From assembly GCA_024404275.1 (NCBI GenBank), contig JAKSQG010000045.1, positions 1 through 11,348 of the forward strand: a DNA stretch of 11,348 bases, given 5' to 3'. Shown here in pieces: positions 6,577-11,348 of this stretch. This stretch comes from Clostridia bacterium (GTDB taxonomy: Bacteria; Bacillota; Clostridia; Christensenellales; Aristaeellaceae). The position numbers were made by a program, and so were the translations under genes. Every line of letters begins with the position of its first letter. The first letter of the stretch is position 1. The notes beneath the pieces were generated by a model that saw only the letters and a list, made by a program, of their open reading frames with translations, had not been told where the DNA came from and did not search any database.

Positions 6577-7095
6577 ATGCTGCACATCGTCCTCTATAAC
6601 CCCGAGATTCCGCAAAACACGGGCAACATCGCCCGCTCCTGCGCCGCCACCGGCAGCGTGCTGCATCTCATCGAGCCGCTCGGCTTTGAGATCAGTGACC
6701 GCTATCTCAAGCGCGCAGGGTTGGATTACTGGCACCTGACACAGGTCATCGTCCACCCCGATTTTGAAGACCTGCTCCGCCGCTACCCCGACGCCGTTTT
6801 CCACTTTGCCACCACCAAGGCACCGCGCAGCTACCACGAGGTGCAGTACGGTCCCGATGATTTTATCGTCTTCGGCTGCGAGACCAAAGGCTTGCCCGAA
6901 TCGCTGCTCAGCCGTGTCTATGACCGCTGTGTGCGCATTCCCATGCGCCAGGAGGCGCGCTCCCTCAACCTCAGCAACTCCGTCGCCATCCTTTTGTATG
7001 AAGCGCTGCGCCAGCACGATTTTGAAGGCCTGCAGGAAAGCGGTTCCCTCACCGGTCGGGAAGACGCCGTCTCCCCCTGGATGGATTATGTATAA
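6577..7095 (+). CDS. trmL: tRNA (cytidine/uridine-34-2'-O)-methyltransferase TrmL
   Basis: 172 residues, ATG at 6577 behind GGAGG (six-base spacing), TAA stop. A SPOUT-class trefoil-knot enzyme that uses S-adenosylmethionine to methylate the 2'-OH of the wobble nucleotide in certain leucine tRNAs. The family motifs are complete: NPEIPQNTGNIARSC (about 8-22), FGCETKGLP (about 106-114) and the knot RIPMRQEARSLNLSNSVAI near 130-148. The preceding GLDYWHL is also typical. The length is slightly above the usual 155-160 because of a short C-terminal tail. First gene of a run with the small membrane protein and two uracil-DNA glycosylases, separated from the next gene by 11 nt. Confidence 0.93.
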   Translation: MLHIVLYNPEIPQNTGNIARSCAATGSVLHLIEPLGFEISDRYLKRAGLDYWHLTQVIVHPDFEDLLRRYPDAVFHFATTKAPRSYHEVQYGPDDFIVFGCETKGLPESLLSRVYDRCVRIPMRQEARSLNLSNSVAILLYEALRQHDFEGLQESGSLTGREDAVSPWMDYV

Positions 7096-7106
7096 GGAGT
7101 GCCGTC

Positions 7107-7331
7107 ATGGAACAGCATCGTGATTATTTTGAGCGCCGCCTCGAGGAAAAAGAAGAGCAGCGTGACCGCTACCGTCTCGCCGAGGGCATGCTCGACTTTG
7201 GAGGTGTCATCGCCGGTGCCGCTGTCTGCCTCGTGCTGGTGGTGCTGATCGCCAGCCTGGCCAACTGGCTGCTCGGCGACATCCGAAGCGTATTCTCCGT
7301 CGTGCTCAAAACGATCGGAGGCGCAAAATAA
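7107..7331 (+). CDS. Small single-pass membrane protein
   Basis: 74 residues, starting at ATG 7107 with AAGGAG seven bases before it. A highly charged N-terminus (FERRLEEKEEQRDRYRL, probably a short amphipathic or coiled-coil helix) precedes one strong transmembrane segment (about 32-56, GGVIAGAAVCLVLVVLIAS). No family recognised. The TAA stop overlaps the next gene's ATG (TAATG), so the two are translationally coupled. Real coding is supported by good ribosome-site spacing and the tight operon fit. Confidence 0.7.
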   Translation: MEQHRDYFERRLEEKEEQRDRYRLAEGMLDFGGVIAGAAVCLVLVVLIASLANWLLGDIRSVFSVVLKTIGGAK

Positions 7332-7897
7332 TGCTCTACTCCTGGTAGGAAACGCTGAACGCCATTGCCGCCTGCCGCGCCTGCGGTCTGTGCGAGGGCA
7401 TCCACAACAAGGTGCCCGGGCAAGGCAATCGCAGCGCCCGACTGATGTTCATCGGCGAAGGTCCCGGGGCGGATGAAGATATGCAGGGGCTGGCCTTTGT
7501 AGGCGCCGCGGGGCAATTGCTCACCCGCATGATCTCCGCCATGGGCATCGACCGTGAGGATACCTACATCTGCAACGTGGTCAAATGCCGCCCGCCGCGC
7601 AACCGCACGCCGCTGCCGTAGGAAGCCGCCGCCTGCCTTCCCTTTCTGCGCTCCCAGGTGATGCTGGTGCGCCCCAAGGTGATCGTGCTGCTGGGCTCCA
7701 CCGCCTGCAAAGCGGTGCTCGACCCCGATTTTCGCATCACCCGTCAGCACGGTCAGTGGACGGAGCGCAAGGGCTTCTGGTTCATGCCCACCTACCACCC
7801 CGCCGCCCTGCTGCGTGACCCCGATAAAAAGCGGGATGCGTGGCACGACCTGCAACTGGTCATGACAAAGCTCAAGGAGCTGCAAGATGCTGAATGA
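7331..7897 (+). CDS. Family 4 (Fe-S) uracil-DNA glycosylase with two in-frame TAG codons
   Basis: 188 residues from ATG 7331 (GGAGG nine bases before) to TGA. It excises uracil from DNA after cytosine deamination. The four 4Fe-4S cysteines are present: C15 and C18 (ACRACG), C86 (VVKCRPP) and C102 (AACLPF), with the C86-x15-C102 spacing of the family. The active-site motifs are GEGPGADED (about 43-51) and the C-terminal YHPAALLRDP. TAG occurs at 7346-7348 (codon 6, SW-TAG-ETL) and 7619-7621 (codon 97, PLP-TAG-EAA). The second falls between the third and fourth cluster cysteines, so termination there would remove the cluster and the HPAALLR motif. Relatives usually carry Glu or another polar residue at both sites. 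Stop and the next start overlap by 11 nt. Confidence 0.9.
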
Positions 7898-8459
7898 ACT
7901 GAATCACACCCTGGAACAAGCCTCTCTTTCCCTCTGGCCCGACCGCGTTGTGGTCTTCGGTGACGGTCAAAGTACCACCCCACCGCTCATGCTCATCGGT
8001 GAGGCCCCCGGCGAGCAGGAAACGCTGCAGCGCCGCCCCTTTGTGGGCAAGGCGGGGCAGAACCTGCAGGAATTCCTCGATCTCATGGGCTTGGAAAGAA
8101 GCCAGATCTACGTTTCCAACGTCGTCAAAGTCCGCCCTTTTGAGATCGGTCCCACCGGCCGCAAACGCAACCGTCCCCCGACCAAAGAAGAGATTGCCTT
8201 TTTCCTTCCTTATCTGTTGAAGGAGATCGAGTTGGTACGCCCCGCCGCCCTCGTCACACTGGGCAACGTGCCGCTCAAAGCCCTGCTCAATGAAAAATCC
8301 ACCGTGGGCGACACCCACGGTCTGTGGCACACTGCCGCCTGCGGTCTGCCGCTGTTTTCCCTCTATCATCCCGCCGCCATCATCTACCGCCGCGAGCTCA
8401 AGTCCGTTTATGAGGCCGATGTGCTGACGCTGAAGCACTCGCTGACAAATCAGGCGTAA
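7887..8459 (+). CDS. Second uracil-DNA glycosylase superfamily protein, without Fe-S cysteines
   Basis: 190 residues, ATG 7887 with AAGGAG seven bases before, TAA stop, no TAG. Motifs match the UDG superfamily: GEAPGEQE (about 38-45), RRPFVGKAGQNL, SNVVKVRPF, VTLGNVPLKALL and LYHPAAII near the C-terminus. Unlike its neighbour it lacks the CxxC at the N-terminus and has Val where the third cluster Cys would be (VVKVRP); only one Cys remains. It is therefore the cluster-free clostridial UDG type. It overlaps the upstream glycosylase gene, so the two are made together. Probably also a DNA base-excision enzyme; its substrate preference may differ. Confidence 0.87.
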   Translation: MLNELNHTLEQASLSLWPDRVVVFGDGQSTTPPLMLIGEAPGEQETLQRRPFVGKAGQNLQEFLDLMGLERSQIYVSNVVKVRPFEIGPTGRKRNRPPTKEEIAFFLPYLLKEIELVRPAALVTLGNVPLKALLNEKSTVGDTHGLWHTAACGLPLFSLYHPAAIIYRRELKSVYEADVLTLKHSLTNQA

Positions 8460-8485
8460 AAAAGCGGTTTTGGAGCGTTACCCCC

Positions 8486-8513
8486 TTTCATCCGCCGCAA
8501 AGTATGCTACAAT
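8486..8513 (+). promoter_or_regulatory. Probable promoter of the nfeD-floA group
   Basis: An extended -10, TGCTACAAT (TACAAT at 8508-8513), is preceded by a weak -35 near 8486-8491 (TTTCAT, 16-base spacer). The start point would be near 8520, about 29 nt ahead of the NfeD ATG at 8549. The gap between UDG2 and NfeD holds no other feature I can support. Confidence 0.5.
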
Positions 8514-8548
8514 AGGTCCATCCTCAAAAGAAAGGAAGGCAACTGCCG

Positions 8549-9040
8549 ATGGAATGGATTCTGGCAGTCATCCTGTGCGTGCTCGCCGGTGTGACACTGC
8601 TCATTGTGGAGGTCTTTATGCCGGGCTTCGGCGTACCGGGCGTTTCCGGCATCGTCCTGCTGCTGGGCGGCATCGCCACGGCGTGGGTGCAGTTCAGCCC
8701 CACCACCGCACTGATCATTCTGGCCGCCGTCACCGCGCTGCTTGCCATCGCCATCTCGCTGTCGCTGCGGTTGGTCGCAAGCGGCAAGCTGAAGCGCGAA
8801 GGCCTGACCCTGTAGGACAGCAACACCGATCCCGAAAAGCAGGAAGCCCTGCGTGAAATGCAGCTTTTTGTGGGCAAAACGGGCTCTGTGCGCAACGCAC
8901 TTCGACCCGTGGGCGAAGCCGAATTTGACTGCGGCAAGCTCAGCGTCATCAGCGAGGACGGCTACATCGATAAAGGCGAAACCGTCCGCATCATCCGTGT
9001 GGAAGGCACCACCATTTACGTGGACAAAGTTACCCAATAA
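8549..9040 (+). CDS. NfeD family membrane protein with one in-frame TAG codon
   Basis: 163 residues, ATG 8549 (GGAAGG about nine bases upstream), TAA stop. The N-terminal half is membrane: WILAVILCVLAGVTLLIVEV, the glycine-rich GFGVPGVSGIVLLLGG typical of NfeD, then LIILAAVTALLAIAIS. The C-terminal part is the soluble OB-fold: VGKTGSVRNALRPVGEAEF...GYIDKGETVRIIRVEG, the family pattern (GxxGxxxTxLRPxGxxxx...GxxIxxGxxVxVxxVxG). TAG at 8813-8815 (codon 89, LTL-TAG-DSN) sits in the linker between these halves. Stopping there would leave a bare membrane stub and an untranslated OB-fold. NfeD partners flotillin-like proteins, and floA follows 25 nt downstream. Confidence 0.9.
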
Positions 9041-9065
9041 TTTACTATAACAGGAGGTCATCACC

Positions 9066-10058
9066 ATGCCCGGCATTACGATCGTCGCCGCTGTCGTCAT
9101 TCTCATTCTTCTGTTGGTCTTCTTCCGCTATGTTCCCATCGGTCTGTGGATCCGTGCCCTTTCTTCCGGCGTCAAGATCCGCGTTTCCGCCCTCATCGGC
9201 ATGCGCCTGCGCCGCATCTCTCCCCATCGTCTGGTGGATACCCTGATCATGGTCCGCAAAGCGGGTCTGGATATCTCCATCGACCAGCTGGAGCGTCACT
9301 TCCTGGCGGGCGGCAACATCGAACGCGTCGCCAAGGCCATGATCTCTGCCCAGCAGGCCAGCATTCCGCTGACCTTTGCCGAAGCCTGTGCCATCGACCT
9401 TGCCGGTCGTGACGTGCTGCAGGCCGTGCAGATGAGCGTTATCCCCAAGGTCATCGAAACGCCCCCCATCGCCGCCGTAGCCAAGGATGGTATCGAACTG
9501 CGTGCCAAAGCCCGTGTGACTGTGCGTACTGATATCAGCCGTCTGGTCGGCGGTGCCGGTGAAGAGACCATCATCGCCCGTGTCGGCGAAGGCATCGTTA
9601 CCACCATCGGTTCCTCCGAAACGCACAAAGCTGTGCTCGAAAATCCCGACCTGATCAGCCAGAACGTGCTGAACAAGGGTCTGGATACCGGCACCGCCTA
9701 CAAGATCCTCTCCATCGACATCGCGGACGTTGATGTCGGCCGCAACATCGGCGCTCAGCTGCAGATGGATCAGGCCGAAGCCGATCGCCGCATCGCTCAG
9801 GCCAAGGCCGAAGAGCGCCGTGCCATCGCCGTTGCCCGCGAGCAGGAAATGATCGCCGCCGTGCAGGAAATGCGCGCCCACGTTGTGGAAGCCGAAGCTC
9901 AGGTTCCCCTGGCCATGGCCGAAGCGCTGCGCACCGGCAAGCTCGGTGTCATGGATTACTATCAGATGAAGAATGTGATCGCCGATACCACCATGCGTGA
10001 AGGCATTGCCGGCGCCGCCGCTCCCCGTGCTGCCGCCCCCAAAGAAGAAAACGCCTGA
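9066..10058 (+). CDS. floA: Flotillin-like membrane scaffold FloA
   Basis: 330 residues, ATG 9066 behind a perfect AGGAGGT, TGA stop, no TAG. An N-terminal hydrophobic hairpin anchor (about 4-30, including VVILILLLVFFRYVPIGLWI) is followed by the SPFH-type domain with FloA/YqfA landmarks SGVKIRV, MRLRRISPHRLVD, ETPPIAAVAKDGIELRAKARVT and GLDTGTAYKILSIDIADVDVG. An Ala/Glu-rich coiled coil (about 233-275, AEADRRIAQAKAEERRAIAVA) follows. Forms oligomeric scaffolds in ordered membrane regions, affecting fluidity, secretion and cell-wall synthesis. The C-terminal tail is Ala-rich. Genomic pairing with NfeD is the usual arrangement. Confidence 0.96.
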   Translation: MPGITIVAAVVILILLLVFFRYVPIGLWIRALSSGVKIRVSALIGMRLRRISPHRLVDTLIMVRKAGLDISIDQLERHFLAGGNIERVAKAMISAQQASIPLTFAEACAIDLAGRDVLQAVQMSVIPKVIETPPIAAVAKDGIELRAKARVTVRTDISRLVGGAGEETIIARVGEGIVTTIGSSETHKAVLENPDLISQNVLNKGLDTGTAYKILSIDIADVDVGRNIGAQLQMDQAEADRRIAQAKAEERRAIAVAREQEMIAAVQEMRAHVVEAEAQVPLAMAEALRTGKLGVMDYYQMKNVIADTTMREGIAGAAAPRAAAPKEENA

Positions 10059-10077
10059 CCCATGAAAGGAGCAGTCC

Positions 10078-10593
10078 ATGGAACTGCTGATCGTTATCAT
10101 CATCATCGTCTGTATCGCCAACAGCAACAAAAAAAAGAAAGCCGCCCAGGAGGCTGCCGTCCGCAATAAAGTCATGCGGACGGCGGCGCCCCAGGTGACT
10201 GCGGAAAAGTTTGCCGCAGCCGTTGCCGAAAGGAAAGCAGCGGCCACGCAGCCTGCCCCCGCGGCTCCTGCCGCAGCGCCCGCCGCGGCAGCAAAAAAAG
10301 TCTCTGCCAAAGCCGTACGCCCTGCCATGCAGGTCTCCCGTCACATTGAGGAGGGCTGCGGCACGACCGGCTCCATTCAAACACCGGAGCATGTCCCGCA
10401 CGAGCACGAAGGCAAGCCCCTTCCCTGTCATCCCGGAGACAGTGACCGCATCCCCCTTTCCCCCGAGCCTGCCGCGGCCCCGGCTGCAAAAGCCTCTCCC
10501 CTGTTCACGGGGGATGATCTGGTCCGCAGCGTGGTGATGAGTGAAATACTGACCCGTCCCCGCTTTGAAAACGGCCGGCGTGTCATCCGCTGA
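10078..10593 (+). CDS. Ala-rich membrane-anchored protein downstream of floA
   Basis: 171 residues, ATG 10078 behind AAAGGAG (six-base spacing), TGA stop. One N-terminal transmembrane segment (2-14, ELLIVIIIIVCIA) is followed by a basic NKKKKAAQ stop-transfer patch. A long Ala/Pro-rich low-complexity stretch (about 36-85) and a compact charged C-terminus (LFTGDDLVRSVVMSEILTRPRF, about 142-163) follow. The tail looks conserved: similar short membrane proteins ending in a SEIL-type segment follow floA in Clostridia as I recall them, possibly serving the flotillin scaffold. No function can be assigned. The start lies 19 nt after the floA stop. Confidence 0.72.
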   Translation: MELLIVIIIIVCIANSNKKKKAAQEAAVRNKVMRTAAPQVTAEKFAAAVAERKAAATQPAPAAPAAAPAAAAKKVSAKAVRPAMQVSRHIEEGCGTTGSIQTPEHVPHEHEGKPLPCHPGDSDRIPLSPEPAAAPAAKASPLFTGDDLVRSVVMSEILTRPRFENGRRVIR

Positions 10594-10602
10594 GAGGAAA
10601 GT

Positions 10603-11348
10603 ATGAGCGAAAACATCCGTGTTCTGATTGCTGATGACGAGCCCGGCATGCGCCTCATCCTGCGCCGCATCATTGAGCGTGCCGAGGGCTATGAGCTGGT
10701 CGGCGAAGCCGAGGACGGTTTAAAGCTGATGGAGCTGTTTGACAGCTTGCACCCGCAGGTCGTCTTTCTGGATGTGGATATGCCGGGGCTATCCGGCGTT
10801 GCCTGTGCCAACCGCATTCAGGATGCCGATCCCGCCTGCGTGCTCATCTTTGCCACCGCGCACGAGCAGTACCGGGCAGATGCCTTTGAGGTCTACGCCT
10901 TTGACTATCTGGTCAAGCCCTTCAAGGTCGAACGTGTACTGCAAACACTGTCCAACCTTCGGGAGCGCCGGCTTAATCCGCCCGCCCCGGTGACCGTACC
11001 CGCCCCTTCCGCCGCTCCCCGGCCTACTCTTGGCCGCATGATGCTGCACACGGGCGAAGGCATCCGCATCATCAACATGGAGGACATCCTGCTGGTACAG
11101 CGGTAGGACCGTTCCACCGTACTCTACACCTCGGACGGCGGTCGATGCGCCATTTCCGATACGCTCAACGAGACCGAAGCCCGTCTGGATAAAAGCCTCT
11201 TCTTCCGCTGCCACCGCGGCTACATCATCAATCTGCGTGCCATTCGGGACATTACCCCCTATGGCCGCTGGACTTATGTGGTGCGCCTCAACGGCACGGA
11301 CCGTGATGCGCTCATTACACAGGAAAAGCTGGATGAGCTGGAGCATCT
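10603..11348 (+). CDS. LytTR-family response regulator, partial, with one in-frame TAG codon
   Basis: Starts at ATG 10603 behind AGAGG (five-base spacing) and runs off the right edge, at least 248 codons. The receiver domain (1-120) has the acidic pair D11/D12, phospho-acceptor D57 (FLDVDMPG) and K105 (VKPF). After a Pro-rich linker (125-141) comes a LytTR DNA-binding domain: INMEDILLVQR (about 157-167), then DRSTVLYTSDGG, FFRCHRGYIINL and ITPYGR. TAG at 11104-11106 (codon 168) lies in the first strands of LytTR, between ILLVQR and DRSTVLYT. Termination there would delete nearly the entire DNA-binding domain. No sensor kinase is visible; it could lie downstream outside the window. LytTR regulators usually control secreted or surface functions. 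Confidence 0.9.

Noticed and set aside
8858..9040. Independent small gene encoding the OB-fold of NfeD
   Set aside because: No ribosome site ahead of ATG 8858, and it is in frame with the membrane half across a single TAG.
9045..10328. 427-residue minus-strand open frame with Gly/His-rich translation
   Set aside because: It is antisense to floA and the following gene, which have family motifs and strong ribosome sites. The translation is low-complexity and arises from GC-rich codon bias.
1..11348. Several genes inactivated by nonsense mutations
   Set aside because: Random decay would give TAA and TGA as well as TAG, plus frameshifts. All nine interruptions are TAG and reading frames and motifs are otherwise intact.
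1..11348. TAG read as pyrrolysine
   Set aside because: Known pyrrolysine use in bacteria is confined to a few methylamine-type enzymes. Here six unrelated proteins are affected and no pyl genes are visible, though they could lie outside the window.
1..11348. CRISPR arrays, insertion sequences, tRNA or rRNA genes
   Set aside because: I found no regularly spaced repeats, no transposase-like frame, no terminal inverted repeats around a gene, and no tRNA-like cloverleaf.

Overview
The window looks like a chromosomal piece of an anaerobic, gut-type Firmicute (class Clostridia, probably near Oscillospiraceae/Ruminococcaceae). The basis is a fused IspD-IspF enzyme, a DUF4364 protein, an NfeD/FloA pair, a BspA-type leucine-rich repeat protein, strong AGGAGG-type ribosome sites, and a GC-rich core beside an AT-richer accessory block. 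The placement is inferred from family knowledge; nothing here names a species.

The main observation is that TAG behaves as a sense codon. Six genes (BspA-like LRR protein, DUF2971 protein, small XRE regulator, family 4 uracil-DNA glycosylase, NfeD, LytTR response regulator) contain nine in-frame TAG codons in all. In each case the same frame continues into recognisable family sequence with no frameshift. No gene in the window ends in TAG: the 14 visible gene ends are seven TAA and seven TGA. All nine ambers fall at polar, tolerant positions where Gln or Glu would fit. This fits a TAG reassignment, most simply to Gln, with release factor 1 lost or weakened. Annotation with the standard code would split or truncate all six genes.

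Layout. Positions 1-1912 form an AT-richer accessory block: a secreted LRR protein (runs off the left edge) and a DUF2971 protein on the minus strand, divergent from an 80-residue XRE regulator, with a nested 34-bp palindrome between them. Positions 1913-2119 hold a strong terminator and a long hairpin. Positions 2120-4277 are a minus-strand operon: DUF4364, IspDF (isoprenoid MEP pathway) and a zinc-ribbon membrane protein. Two interleaved divergent promoters (4317-4356) separate it from a plus-strand gene at 4392-5591, which resembles tagaturonate reductase but has lost the catalytic residues. That gene converges with no gap on a sugar-nucleotide-type nucleotidyltransferase (5592-6500, minus). 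Next come a plus-strand operon of TrmL, a small membrane protein and two different uracil-DNA glycosylases (6577-8459), then the membrane-organising set NfeD, FloA and an Ala-rich membrane-anchored protein (8549-10593), and a LytTR response regulator that runs off the right edge.

The core genes combine housekeeping functions (isoprenoid precursors, tRNA wobble methylation, uracil repair, membrane microdomains). The left block looks like accessory DNA that nonetheless uses the same TAG-as-sense code.
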